Of a stretch of 64,000 nt of DNA, positions 46,017 through 58,710 are shown piece after piece. The notes beneath the pieces were generated by a model that saw only the letters and a program-made list of their open reading frames with translations, was not told where the DNA came from and did no database searches. Origin of the DNA: Isoetes taiwanensis (taxonomy: Eukaryota > Streptophyta > Lycopodiopsida > Isoetales > Isoetaceae); NCBI GenBank assembly GCA_021234155.1, contig JAJEKV010000044.1, positions 11,167,764 to 11,231,763 of the forward strand, in the 5' to 3' direction. The position numbers and the translations under genes were made by a program. Every line of letters starts with the position of its first letter. Position 1 is the stretch's first letter.

Positions 46017-47262
46017 ACTTCGGTGAGCAGATGCATGAAACGGTGGATGAGATTGCCTCGTCCACCTCCGTCCATAACTCGGAGATCAGCCAAGTGATGA
46101 ATCCACAGGGTCCAGTGATCAAAATCCGAAGCTTGAATTGGGGCCAACAATCTTTATCGGCCTTTGCTCAAGGAACCAAAGCGAGGGAATGCTTGCAGCA
46201 AGAATGATCTAGAGCCAGGGATTGCTTGCAGAACAAAAAGGGGGAAGATCAACCAGATTGTGGTGCAAGAATTCTAGGTCTTTAAATTTTGTTATTCTTT
46301 TTGCGGGCCTTAAAAAAAAATGATAAAACACACGTGCTGATAGTGTATATTTTCTCAAGACGGAAATATTAGCATCAAACAAAAATCAAACTGCCTTATA
46401 TATATGTAGTGATACCCTAGTATTAATACTCTATACCTTAGGTTTTAATATCTTATACCTCTGTATAATTAATAGATATTAATACCTATACCTAACTTAA
46501 TACCTTAGTTTTATACCTTATTAGTATTACATTAAGAACATGTACCTAATCGTGTCGCAAAGGTGGGATGCTAGGAACTCTTATTCTATTCTATTCTATC
46601 CTATTCTATGATACTAGCATTCACGTTGCAAAGGTAGGATGCTAGGAACTCTTCTGATACTAGCATTCACGACTAGGATGTTGGTTTTACATTAAGAACA
46701 TATACCTAATTTTGTTGCAAAGGTAGGCATTTAACTATACTTGATTGTCATTTTTCCAAGGTCATCATAAAACCCTATACCTAGGGTACGTTCCCATGCT
46801 GTCGTCTGCCTTCAAATTATTGCCAAAGTTAATGCTAAAGTTGACTTTAAGTTTTCAGAAATGGCAGAGGATTTCTGAAAGCTGCGGTTGACACCTTTGA
46901 ATTTCGAAGTCCAGTTAGGCTCATGGGAACGTAGCCTAAGTAAAGGTAACTCGTAGGAATTGTAAGTATATTCACATGCCATGCCGAAATAACGGTGAGA
47001 TTCCACTGCATCAATCGGCAGTTATCTATTTCACCGAAAGTGCCTCCCTCAGAAAAATGAAACTGTCGTTGCTTTAGTATTCTCGGCCTAAAATCAAATC
47101 GTGGAGCAAATCCGTCGAAGATGAGGGGCAATAGGGCTGACCGCCAATTTACTGGCAACAGCCAGCTTAGAGCAGTCATCAGCATATTCTAGGAATATAC
47201 CAGGCATATACCAGCATATACTTGGATATGCTGGGTTTGCCCTTAGGGGCAACCCAAAAAGG
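46017..47262. repeat. Spacer with ATTCT tract and duplicated phrase
   Basis: At 46560-46680 the phrase GGTRGGATGCTAGGAACTCT occurs twice. The first copy is followed by an imperfect ATTCT tract (about five units) and both then continue GATACTAGCATTCACG, as if the tract had been inserted into or expanded inside one copy. Elsewhere there is AT-rich spacer with TATACCTTA-like repeats at 46420-46520. Confidence 0.5.
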
Positions 47263-47321
47263 GGCCATAGTAACTTTCTTGGATGGCCATAGTAATTTTC
47301 TTGGATGGCCATAGTAGCCAT
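47263..47321. repeat. 22-bp tandem repeat sharing 29 bp with the Pogo relic
   Basis: GGCCATAGTA-containing units start at 47263, 47285 and 47307. Positions 47293-47321 are identical over 29 bases to 45778-45806, the second-Asp region of the Pogo transposase relic. Confidence 0.8.
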
Positions 47322-48041
47322 AATTTGTCATCGCAAAATCTCCATCTGATCTGCACCTCATCCCCGGCTGACCTACCTCATCCCCAGCTGATCTAGCATC
47401 CCCTGCGCTTCCAGCGGGGCCCTGCTGGAAACATACAAGGAAAAAAAAGGGGGCAAACTTCAAGCTCCCTTTTTCTTTTGCTGTAAAATTTTGGTAATGC
47501 CCCCTTCTTTAGTTTAGGGCGCCGCCAGGTCAGCTGGTGGCCGCCAAAAAACATTCCCCGAAATTTTCTACTGACCAAAATTACTCCTTCCAAAAACCAG
47601 CTTTTAGCAGGACGAGAGAGGCCATGCCAACTGCCCAGCAAATCGTGATATCGGCTTAATGTTAAGCAATAGACATAGGCCTGGCCTTGTCCTGCTGTGG
47701 GTGAAGACCATCCCTATTTCTAACATTTGCTTGTCCGAGAGACAATGTGAAATCAACAATTTACATAGCAATTTCAATAGACATTCACTGGAAGATCGAT
47801 GCAAACTTCAGCATTTTATTGCATACACTATCCCTTATATTATTTTTCTGTAAGGTGGGTGTACTAGCCTTCAAATAAAATGTATTCATCTGGGTATCGA
47901 CAAGATGAATTTCACCCATCAAATGCCATCCTCCAAATGCAAGCTATAATGCCCGTAGGGAATAAAGATTCTCAGTCCTAATCCCCTATCATTTAACTAT
48001 TGATCCTGAAATCTTCATACACCTTATTGCCTGATGTATGA
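47322..48041. other. Spacer downstream of glyoxalase I
   Basis: No gene is supported. The part adjacent to 48042 is the expected 3' untranslated region of the glyoxalase I gene. Confidence 0.35.
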
Positions 48042-50702
48042 CTACTCCAACTCACGCAGGAAGTCAGCGTTGTCAACAAAAACCTGGGCACAACAAAAAT
48101 CTAAATGTAAGTTTACAGTACTCATAAGAAATGAGCACAGAAAGGCTAGCCGTATACCGATTTCCAACCATCTGGATCAAAGCAAGATGTAATCTTTGTA
48201 TTGATCCCAGGCAAAGGACCAGGCTCACGACCTATTTTGCCACCAGCTGCACGAATTGCCTCAGCTGTCTTATAAACATCATCTGTGCCAACTGCAATCT
48301 GCAGATTTCACACATAAGACTACACAGGCAAGTACCAGTTAAGGAAGTGCATGTTGTATATGGCTACAATGGAAATTTACCTGAGCATATGCATTTCCCT
48401 TCGAGTACTCTGTCACGCCATAGTTGTATGTCAATTCCAGAACAGTTGTTTTATCCTCTGGCCCATAACCAAGCATTGCTATTGTATACTACATAATGGA
48501 AACCACAACATGCATTTACATGGTGCACAAACAATGAGCTGCAAGCACATTAACAAATAAAGATGTTTTAAAATTTTGCCTTGTACTCAGGGTTATCCCG
48601 TCTACGTAGACATTTCATACCAAAAGCCTGCACATCATCGTGCCACCAATGTATTAGAAAACTAGGATAAAAAACAAAATTATCAAGGTATGAAACAACT
48701 TCAAAGCTGAAACCACACGAAATTTCAACATTGAACATACCTTTTCATAAAATTCAATAGCTTTCTCTAAGTCCCCAACCCGAAGCATCACTTGGCACAG
48801 TGGCTCTGGCGTAGGGGCCCTCTGAATCAACTCGAACTTGTAACCATCAGGATCTTCTACAAAAGCAATAACTGTCGTCCCTCCTTTGACTGGACCTGCC
48901 TCACGTGTCACCTTCCCTCTTTTTGCCTTAATAAGCTCTACTGTTTTGTAGACCTGGATTATTCACAAATGGTACACTAGTCAGTCCAAAATTTGCATTA
49001 CTTCATGAACTTTGAATGTTCTAAATGTCATGAATTTCAAGCACAACTACTAAGATGAAATACTGGAAGAACTGAGAGGATACAGGTAAATTTTCCTAAA
49101 TGTTTAAGAGGCATAGTTACAATGAAAAATATGCAATGACTTGAGCTCTCAATGCTTTAAGGAGGGATGTCTTTTTTTTCCAGAAACAAGTGAAAGATCA
49201 TGGTTGAGCAGAAGAATGTCTCCAAGCAATTAGCCATGACAGGCATCATACTAGAAATTGAGAGAATTGGCAGCTTTATGCTGGCATAAAGGTTTCCTGG
49301 TTGAAGCAGGGGTTCTAGAGTGCTAATGGAACAAATTCGAATGATGAATTTATCCTTTAGACATTTTTAGTCAGGTTTGTTTCAAGTCGAATAGCTTATT
49401 AATTCACATTTTCGTCTTAAGGTTAATAGCGACAGTATACTTCAGTACAACGTAAAGAGTTTTCAACCTCCAGCCAATTATTACGCTCTTCAAGTTCTTA
49501 TCCTATGTTACAAAATTAAAGCATGGTTTGAGCTTTGGATGTCGCTAGCAAAACTAATCTTGATTTACAACAACAAAGAGTCTACGTTTTAAGGCCATTG
49601 TACTTGCTCACTTTAAGGCACAGGCAAAGTTTGCAAAGGTTGGATTTGGACATTTGATGGAAAAACTGAATTTAATTGTTGGCATCAATTCCAAGCGGAT
49701 TATAAAATATCCCTTTTTTTTTTTGCTAAGTCTATAGTGCTCAAGATAGTAGACCTCAATATCTTGGCTGCCTCTAAAAGGCTGCAGTTTTGTTTGAGAA
49801 GTCACAAGTTCTTCATTCCAGGTGCCTCAGCATGATTTCCACCATTCACCATCTCAACGTTTGTTCACAAATGTAACATGGTTCAGAATTACTTTATACC
49901 AACTGCAGTTGTGCTTCTTGATCTTCACTTGCCATTGGCAACAAATGAAGTGCTTAAGCTTGAGGACGAATTACTCTTGTCAAAAACAGGTATAAGATGT
50001 GTGTCTTTATAATCTTTTAGTATGAACTGGAACTCTTGGTACCAGGCTTCAATTCATTTTGGCTGTTGGTTTTCTTGCCCTCAAAGAGTACAGATAAAGT
50101 TCAGAATCAACTTAGGATACCCAAGACCATAGTCAACATAACCAGTCAGGAAGAATGTGCACGCTTCTGTGTTTTACATGTATGCTATCAGAGTTTATTA
50201 ACCAGAGTAGTTCAATGGAATACTTACATCCTCAACTGCAATTCCAAAGTGGCCAAATCCATCTCCCAAATCATACTTGTCCACACCATAATCTGGAAGG
50301 TAAATGACCTAAGATTCTTAGAATAATGCACTCTGGACATAAACACCTGGCAATAGTAAATAAAAGCGCGCCAAACTTACTGTATGTCAACTCAACAACA
50401 AAATTTGTAGTTTCAGGACCATAACCAAGAAATGCATTCGTGTATTTCTCTTCAGGGATGTCCCTCTTGCGGAGAAGTTTCATTCCAAGACACTCGGTAT
50501 AGAACCTACGAACCCAATACTTAGGAGCCATGCAGAAGTAATGGATATATAAAAGTTATTGACGACAAGGTAATGATACATAAACTAGCACTTACTTAAT
50601 AGTCTTATCCAAGTCACCAACACGGTATACAACATGGAGCAAGCGCCTGTTGTCCTTGTGTGCCCACTCCACGATGCTCTCTTGGCTTGCTTCTGCTGCC
50701 AT
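48042..50702 (-). CDS. GLX1: Glyoxalase I (lactoylglutathione lyase), two-domain plant type, eight coding exons
   Basis: The exons are 50702-50596, 50505-50381, 50292-50228, 48953-48741, 48627-48580, 48488-48381, 48298-48158 and 48083-48042. Phases agree and give 282 residues, the usual length of the short plant form. It isomerises the glutathione adduct of methylglyoxal to S-lactoylglutathione, the first step of methylglyoxal detoxification; no targeting peptide is seen, so it is probably cytosolic. The first domain has metal ligands His23, Glu74, His92 and Glu140, with the 51/18/48 spacing of the bacterial nickel enzyme. The second domain has Gln153, Glu204, Gln222 and Val270 instead, so only the N-terminal site should bind metal normally. 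Seven introns separate the exons; the one after Lys186 begins GC (48579-48578) and not GT. An acceptor just before the start (CAATAG, 12 bases upstream of ATG) suggests an intron in the 5' leader. Confidence 0.95.
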
Positions 50703-51324
50703 GCTTCGGATATGCTATTGGACCATGATATCAGAAGTTTAGAATAAAACACGCATGTATGCAAGATAACGAGTTTGTACAGAGATAATTCAAAGTTCAT
50801 TATTGCTCATTGTACAAATCATAACGGGATCATAACATTGTCTGCAAAGACTGAATAACGACTACTAGATTATTACTTGTGTTTGTATAAACTATGGCGT
50901 TCTCATCTCCAATTTTCCGACATAATACAATACCCACTAAAGACTTTTCAAAAACGAACGGATGCATGCAAAGATTTGAGGCTAAAAAACAACTGACCTG
51001 GCCAGGTAAATCGAAAAGGGAGAAGCACTCACAGGTGTTGCCGCAAACCCAAGCGCAAGGATAAACGAGAAACAACGGCGAGGAGGAGCTGCTTTATAGG
51101 ATTGGATCATACATTTCCTCCTAATGCATGATCTAGGAATATGACTGCAAGGCCTCAAACTCAACACTGTTGGGGAAAGGTTAGCCACAAGCATAGGCAT
51201 CATGGTTTAGAATAACTTTATTCGGATGTACAGATGTTCTGGTGTTACATTTTTCAGACCCATCTACAAGTGTGACGCGTTCCCCTCAATAGGCGCGGCC
51301 ACATGTCCATCTTTCGTATGAGAG
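50703..51324 (-). promoter_or_regulatory. 5' leader and proximal promoter of glyoxalase I
   Basis: The ATG is preceded at 12 bases by an intron acceptor. A matching donor (CCAG then GTCAGT, about 51000 on the minus strand) would make a 5' leader intron of about 280 bases. The mapped start of transcription is not visible from sequence. Confidence 0.35.
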
Positions 51325-51408
51325 AAAGGTCCCATGGGCAAATTTCTGGCCGACGCGTGGAACGTGGAGGCCGCCTTGATCGGCCAGAAATTTGCCCACG
51401 GGGCCTTT
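51325..51408. repeat. Strong hairpin upstream of glyoxalase I
   Basis: The 29-bp arms at 51325-51353 and 51380-51408 are complementary with about two mismatches (core GGGCAAATTTCTGGCCGA), around a 26-base GC-rich loop. It could be a small foldback element inserted in the promoter or a regulatory structure. Confidence 0.75.
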
Positions 51409-51450
51409 GCCCTAACAAAAAAAAATGGCTGGACCCAATCTAATTGTGCC

Positions 51451-51560
51451 ACGTGTCATCTGCCAGGTAAAAAAAATAGAAAGAATGTCAATATAACAAG
51501 GTGCAGAAAGCAGCGTAGAAGTTATTGCATGCTTTTCAGGAAAAGAAGTGGCAACGTGTC
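51451..51560. promoter_or_regulatory. Two ACGTGTC elements upstream of glyoxalase I
   Basis: ACGTGTC occurs at 51451-51457 (within CCACGTGTC, a G-box) and at 51554-51560. This is the core of abscisic-acid response elements bound by bZIP factors in plants. It would fit stress control of methylglyoxal detoxification, but distance to the start (about 750-860 bp) and function are inference. Confidence 0.35.
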
Positions 51561-52344
51561 ACGATGTTATGGCGCAAGACAGCTAGATTTGGCCCAACCG
51601 TCTTTTCCATGGGAGATAATCTATAATTGCTTCATCTATAATAATTGCTTCATCTCGACCGTTGCTTCATGGAATATTCCATCCAATATCCCATACGGAG
51701 CAACCACAGCCACCTCCCAAAATCAATTGGGTCAAACCTGAATTTCCACTTCATTCTATGATTTAGAAACCATAGGATGAAGTCAACAATGCAGTCAACA
51801 AAAAAACTAACACTTGGCAAAAAAAAATTAAGGCATGCCAAAAGAACATAACTCCACTGAGTTCAATACCACAATGCCAGCTTTGAAGAACACCAGTTGA
51901 ATTGGTGCCTGCTCAAGAGCACCAGACATAAAGTCGGAGCACCTCCGCCGAAGAAGCCCAAAAGCTTCATTAAGTTTGTATTCCTTATCCAAAAGATTGG
52001 ACCAATGAATTTGTATTTTCCAACTCTTCAACGCTAGATTAATTCACTTCAATGATCTTCTAAACTAATGAACTAAATCTGATTCCTTCCAGTTTGCTAT
52101 ACGATATAAATATCTACACCATACTCCCACACCACAGTACATGTCGAGAAGCATAAGATATGCCAATATATCACATATACATGCCACCTAGATAGAATAG
52201 AATAGATAGCTAGCATGTTGATATATTCTAAGGGATTGCTCCATGGAGATATAAATCCATTGACATGTATTTATTCCATGCAACCATTAGGAACTATTAT
52301 ATTGCCAACTTTATTGGCTCCTCTTTTTAACCTGAGCAACCACA
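51561..52344. other. Spacer
   Basis: No gene is supported. A short duplication (ATAATTGCTTCATC) occurs at about 51623-51655. Confidence 0.35.
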
Positions 52345-52660
52345 GGATTGGCATAAGCCAATCCACTCGATTGTTATACACCAATCCTGTGGATTGGCTT
52401 ATGACAATCCGCAAAACCGGAGTGGATTGGCATAAGCCAATCTAATTTAGTCTTGTGGCTTGATGGATTGACTTGTTCCGTAGATCAAATGAGAACACGT
52501 GATGATTATTAAACCAAGTAAATCCCATAATGGATTGGCATAAGCCAATGTAGCCATGCTTGGTGGCCTTGAGCCCCAAAAAAGTGTGGAACAGCCATGC
52601 TTGGTGGCCTCGAACCCTAAAATAGAAGCATGCTTAAATCGGATTCGCATAAGCCAATCC
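52345..52660. repeat. Five copies of a 20-bp palindrome, GGATTGGCATAAGCCAATCC
   Basis: Copies start at 52345, 52391 (variant GGATTGGCTTATGACAATCC), 52424, 52532 and 52641. Between the fourth and fifth a 40-bp duplication (AGCCATGCTTGGTGGCCT) occurs at about 52551 and 52591. Copies are near-perfect inverted repeats with a two-base centre. No coding sequence is present. Confidence 0.85.
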
Positions 52661-52699
52661 ACTGTCATTCTATTTTAGTCTTAAACTATACTAGTTATG

Positions 52700-52722
52700 G
52701 TGCCCGGCGTTGCCGGGCTTTA
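52700..52722. repeat. GC hairpin
   Basis: GCCCGGC and GCCGGGC pair around a GTT loop at about 52702-52718, followed by TTTAATAA. Such a hairpin near an end can mark a Helitron or other element, but no second feature supports that. Confidence 0.4.
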
Positions 52723-55700
52723 ATAACAATTTGAAGGGGTGATTGTTTGATTGTGGACATTACTGGGCATGAATATGATTCTATTGTAGGCAATTATAAA
52801 GTTGTAGAGATAGTTACAATACATAGGTATAATTGAGAATGAATAAGGGGAGATGATGGTAGATTCAAAGTTTTTTAAGGTTTGGCAAAAACATATTTGT
52901 CCAAGGGACAAATAATTTTGTTTAGAAGTGTTGTTTATACATCGTCAATAGTTCCAGTTCTAGTCCTAGTATTTATTGTCTGTGCAACATTGAAGTTTTG
53001 TACTTAATGCATTTAAAATAGTTAATTTGTAACCATGCTTACTTTTGATAACATGCGCGGTTTCTTGTGCCCATAAGATTTGACAGATGCTGGTTCAAAA
53101 GAGTTTATGCACAACTAAAAAACAATCCAAAGGGTATACACCGTCTCTAATTTAAATAAGCTGAGCCACGTGGTTTAGACGATAATATTCATTTAGTTAT
53201 ATCTAAAAGATTGACAATGCGTCATTTAATGATGTGTAGAACTATGCATTATTTGATGTTGGAGAAGTTTTAATGCAACTTGAGAAATTTCATTCAGATG
53301 CAAAATCATTGCAGAATCATAATTTTTGTATGACATGGAACATGTGTACCCAAACTTTGGATGGTATCTTGCATAACCATAATATAATCCATGATTAGCC
53401 TTCAAATGCTAATGATAGGCATCTAAATAAGAATGATGCTCACAAAAGGGTTGAAGGTCAGTCAATGGAAGAAATGCCTAAACTTTTGTCATAGATCATG
53501 TAGCATTGTAAGATGTGAGAGAAGTGTAGTACTAACTGTTCTCAAAAAATAGAGAGCACAATATTAATAGAAATAAAAAAGAACTACACCATGGGTGAAT
53601 TAGGCAATCATATAGCATTGATTTTGATGGGAAACATCGGTGAATGGTGCAATTATATAACAAAGGTATTTCTAAATAGTTTTAACACAATAATTTTGTG
53701 ACCATGTGCATCATATTTATCACTCCGTTTTCTATATATCTATCACAGTAAATCTAACTACTTTAGCCATAGTTGTTTGAGAAAGGTAACTTACAACCAC
53801 AACGTTTAAAAAGGGAGCAGTACAAAACATAGCTTTGAACATAACTCACCTCTAACTAAGTTTAATCTTCTTCAAAATATGACCTGCAACATAGCACCTA
53901 GTTGTGAAAAGATCTCAAGCACAATAACTTTGTTGAAAGTAAGTCTAGTCTTCTTCAAAATATGTGAAAATGTCTCAAGCACAGACATTGCATTTCTTAT
54001 ATCTAGGAGGTCTCAAGGTCCTTGATGAGAGAACATGCTAGGTAAAACTATAAGCATTCAATAACTTGTAAATTTGTCGCAATACGTTACGAACCTGCAA
54101 ACCAAAGAAAAAGAAAAGATGTGTACCATTATTGTTGAGTGTTTTGTGGATTACTGTTGAGCAATATGTGGAAAATGTAGCGAGGCTCTTAAATTTCATG
54201 TAAATATGACGATTTATACAACTTCCATTGAACATGAACTTTACGATTTTTTGTCTAATATGGAATATAAATAGCGCTCAATATTGCTGGTATATAATGT
54301 ATTTATTGGGCCCCAGACAACATTATGACACAGTGATTGTGGTTGCACGGGTATATAATGTATTTATTTGGGCATAAGATAACATTATGGCACCAAAATT
54401 TGGATTATGCTAGCTAAAATATGCTACAATTTTGTGTACCTTACAATTATGGCTAGGATCTTGGTAGATGAATTTGAAATCACGAATTTATATATTTCAC
54501 ATGCTAAAAGTTGCTAATAGTTTTAAAATGTAGTAGACAGATTTTGTTTTGGGTCAAAAGGATCTTTTAGATTCAAGTGACATTTAATATATTGATAAAT
54601 GTCATATACTATTGCTCATCTTCCAATGGCTGCAGAAAGTAGCGTCGAAAACATGTGCTTGTTCCATGATTGGAGCATATGGTATTTGTGCAAGAGATAT
54701 GTGCAATCATTCAAAACGAAAATGTAAGCAAAAACAATTCTAAGGTAGAGGAAACATATGCTATGTAAATAAGGAAGCCCAAGACATCAACTTCCAAGCT
54801 TATAGAATTGGCATTTAGAAACCACAATGCCTTCATGCATTGAAAGCGTGAACAACATGCAAACACAGATGTATTTGCAAAACAAAATGAGACTTGCAGC
54901 TTTGAAAGTTATATTGTCAATCACTTTTCTTGAAACAATAAATCTAGACTATATAAAAACTTTCGTGTATAAGAGCATGGAAGCATGGGTTTGCTCTTCT
55001 CATTTCCCATCATATCCATTCTAAAAAAAATTACCCCTCAGGTTTAATATTTAAATGCTAACTATATCACAGAGAGAATAGTGCAGAGGCAAATGTAGGA
55101 TGTGTATAAAATGAGCCATGCATTTAATGAGCATTGTCCAATTACCTGTTCCATGATATACACTTCTGCTCCTGCAAGTTGCTAGGTTCAAGTCCATTGA
55201 CATTTAATATGCCCATTTGCTAAAATGATTGTGCATACTGTTTATTTTCTGCAATTCTCTGAACCAGCTTTCTGCATACTTGGATAAATTGAAGAGCTTC
55301 AATAAACAGAGAATTTGTAAGAATTTGATGGTCTGATCCTAGATGATTGAAAGCAAACATTTTGTAATGCTTGATCCAGCATTTTTATTACCACCACCTG
55401 TAAAAGAACAACTTCTTAAAATATGGTATAGATAGCAAATATGGAACTTGTCAAATTCTTTGCAATTCCATCATGGCAGAGTAGACCGCATAGAGCACCA
55501 ACAGAAATGAATGGCTGTAGACTCAGAACATAAACTCATGTCCAGTGAAAATTAAAACCCAAGGCTAGCAAAAAATGCACCTCAGAAGCAAGCATAGCAT
55601 GGGACATGACAGATCAGATATAACACACTTAATAATTGATGATATCAATGTCAGGAGGGATGTAACCAAACTCTTACAATTGCAAAATGCATTTCATCCA

Positions 55701-55789
55701 TGTTTGCCTTGAGAATGGCCAAAACAAAGATGTTAGGGTTTTAGTTATTACCTTAGCCACATTCTGCAATAGTCATACTTTGCCTTTAA
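52723..55789. other. Long AT-rich spacer
   Basis: No gene, RNA or terminal-repeat element was found. A 61-bp-period duplication (GGTATATAATGTATTTATT... ending ACATTATGRCAC) occurs at 54289 and 54350. Confidence 0.45.
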
Positions 55790-56150
55790 TCTGGAAGATG
55801 GAATAGAGTGGCGCTACAGGACCAGACATCTGCAATATGTAGAACTGGTCATTTGTATTAACAAAAAAAAGTAACTTCTTGGAATGAAAATATCTAGAAG
55901 ATTCACACATACCTTACCATCCTCTTTAGATAACACTTCTGGTGCTATGCATGCTGGTATCCCAATTGTTGATTTTGGCTGAGAGCAGTAGAGAAGACTG
56001 CATACATACACATTATAAACATCGCCCATCAAAGAATATACATGCAAAGTAGGAAGCTTCTTACCTTTGAATAACCAAAACTGAGGAGCAATGCTTCCAT
56101 CTAGCAATACGTTTTTCAACTCAAAATCCCGATGACAAATCTTTTGCAGG
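55790..56150 (-). pseudogene. SnRK2-type protein kinase fragment, broken
   Basis: Three exon-like blocks lie on the minus strand. The first (56147-56065) reads [16 protein letters not shown], the HRD catalytic-loop region. The second (55997 to about 55911) reads [20 protein letters not shown], the activation segment. The third (55829 to about 55795) reads DVWSC. Their order and text match plant SnRK2 kinases (activators of abscisic-acid and osmotic-stress responses). A deletion before FGYSK removes the codons for the Asp of the DFG motif, a frameshift lies between the first and second blocks, and the activation segment has Ile for Thr and Cys for Tyr. No upstream ATP-binding region was found, so this is a pseudogene fragment that still keeps its introns, hence a DNA-level and not a retrotransposed copy. 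Confidence 0.75.
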
Positions 56151-58710
56151 ATCAGAGTTTAAAAAAGAAATCCTCCATTGAGACCACGTTGAATGAATGA
56201 CATTCACAGCTTCATAGAAATGGAAGGCGAATGCGATATCTTTGAGCGGCAATAGCTGACCCCAGATATCAGTTGTTGAAAGACCCATAGCCTACAATAA
56301 GGCTTTCATGATTGGGTTGAGTACCAAAAGAGGAGCTTGAGAGAATGCCCTATAAGCGACATAAAAGTAGCATTTGGTGATGTTTATGTTTGAAAACACC
56401 ATTTGACCTTCTGGACCTGATTAATTGACAAATCGAAGGAAGAAAAAAGGACGAAGACCAACCCCAACATAAAATCTAAACACAGATGCAGACCCCTTCA
56501 CTCTTACAGCACTCTGCAATGGTTTTTCATGCATTCTTGGAACTGCACTGTAACAAATACAAATGAATAAGAAAAGGTCGTGTAGATATACTGAAGCCTC
56601 ACCTATACTTCCTTACGCCTCTGCAACTGCAACTGACCCATTCACCATATATAATAGGTCTGCCTAAGAAATTCAAGATAAGTTACATGCATGCCACAGG
56701 CACAATTTTAACTTTGAAGTTTCCTTTGCGAGTTGATTCTTGGCTCGCCGAAAGAGCTCCTGCCTGCCACAACAGCTCCCTAAGCTGACCGAATTTATGT
56801 CCTATTTTAGCAGACGGCAGGAAATTGAACCCTGCTCGGAGCACCAGCTACCACTTCAAGTAAAGCTGTAGACCAACGCAAGAGGGTTAGAACGAATCAG
56901 AAGTAGAATCTATCTTAAAGAAGAAGAACAAAGAAGTAGGAAAAAGAAAAAGTAATCGATTTTCTAGCCCAAACCTGCCTCTGTTCTTATCGCTTCTGTG
57001 AGCAAATAGATGAAGCAGAAACAAATGAGTTCTCACTGGATCTGGCCGATCTGTGAGGGAAAATGCCCCCGTTGTGACTGAATTTTCAAATCGATTCCTA
57101 AACCTGTAACCACGCATGATGTTGCCAAAAATAAACACGGATCGAGTAAGGCGTGCAATTAGCAGAAATGTGAAAATAAAATGGATCCCGATTTTTGGAA
57201 AATCGGGAATTTTTTCCGACAACGAAAATCCTTAAAACCTTAGCAAAATGACAATAAAAAAAAACCAAAAAGATTTTCGGCCATACCGGAAAATCCCAAA
57301 TTAACAAAATAGATTATAAGTTTCCTTCAAGAGAGCAACAACGAATTCTCAAGAGCCCTTTGGTCGTCTAACAAAGCTGATCAAAGTATGAAGTCTTTCG
57401 ACTTTTTTTTTTATCTATGTGCTCCAATCGCTTTGTTATGTTTTGTTTTTCAAATTCTTCATGCCTTTGCTCCATCTATTTGATTCACCCTGTTTCTGCT
57501 ATCTCTGCTTCAAATCCTGCACCCAAGTATACATTTTCGGCCCTATTAGCTCGCCCAAAGGACGCTTGCTTTTTTGTTCATGCAAGCTCTGTTTGCTGAA
57601 AATTCTTAAAATAGATATGCGCTCTTTCCCCGAAAAGTGGTGTCAATCTATCAAAAGCCCCGCGTGTCAACCCCGGCCAGAAAACATGGCTTGAGATCAG
57701 CCGAGGTTGCTTCCCACAAGTTTGGTCCGAATCCGCGGATCACCAAGAGGGGCAAGGAGGTAGCATCACCATACCACCCCGACCCAAGAATTTAGTAGTG
57801 ATAAAATTGTGATTAAGGCTAATGTCCTTGGTGGTCTGGGTGGCGTTCAATTCCTCTTTGACAAAATAAAATTTTGTTTCATTTTCTTTTTCATTTTCCT
57901 AATTTGTGTTTTTGGCAATGGTAATTAAGCTGTAGGTAGTTGCATAAAATTTTGTTGCACTTTTTTTTTTATGTCTTTTTCAAATTTTTGTTTTTGGTAA
58001 CAGGGATTAAGTTGGAGGGTGAGTATTCGTTGCATATAACATTACATTTTAGTTGTATTTTTTGTAACTTCATCCCCCCCTCTCCTTTTCCCCCTATAGT
58101 GCTCATTGATTATATCTACACATATATAATCGAGCTTCTTATTTTTCTTTTTTTTTGTTCTCTCCTATTTTTTCTCCGCCGCAATCTATATCATTGTTGA
58201 GCCGCCACGTTTTTGGTGAGATGGTCGAGGAGATTTCCACCGTAGTATATGTTGGCAGTGCCATAGCCACAGCTCGTGCCTTTCTTCCGAAAGAGGATCA
58301 AACGAGCAGACGACGGGTTGAGCAGAGCGAAGCAAGAGGAAAACGACTATGGTATTTTTTTCACCATCAGAGCATGCGGCCTTCTTCTGTATGAAGAACA
58401 CACCATCTTCTGCCGTATCAAAAATACCCAACCATATCCGAGCTCTCCCATGGTCTTCTCCTAACGCCTCTGTAATGCCTTGCCGGCTCTTCCGTGCAAA
58501 TGGATTGACGGATTCAACCCGTTTGGGCACAAAAATCCCCTGTACTGAAATCCCCTATTTTTGCTGCGAGATGCTCTGTTTTTCCCCAAAAATACTATGT
58601 TTTCCCCCTTTGATCGCTGGAGTTAATCTACCTTCCATCCCTTTTTCATGGCCTCTTTTAGAACCCCATGCAACATCAAATTCTCTGAATCGTTTTCGTC
58701 CAGCGGCAAC
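56151..58710. other. Spacer with no supported gene
   Basis: Frames such as 56887-57222 (-) and 58186-58530 (-) overlap one another on both strands and show no known motif. T-rich tracts are common at 57850-58180. Confidence 0.4.

Noticed and set aside
47179-47463. A 94-codon minus-strand frame
   Set aside because: Its repeated YGHPRKLLWP text comes from the 22-bp tandem repeat and not from a protein family.
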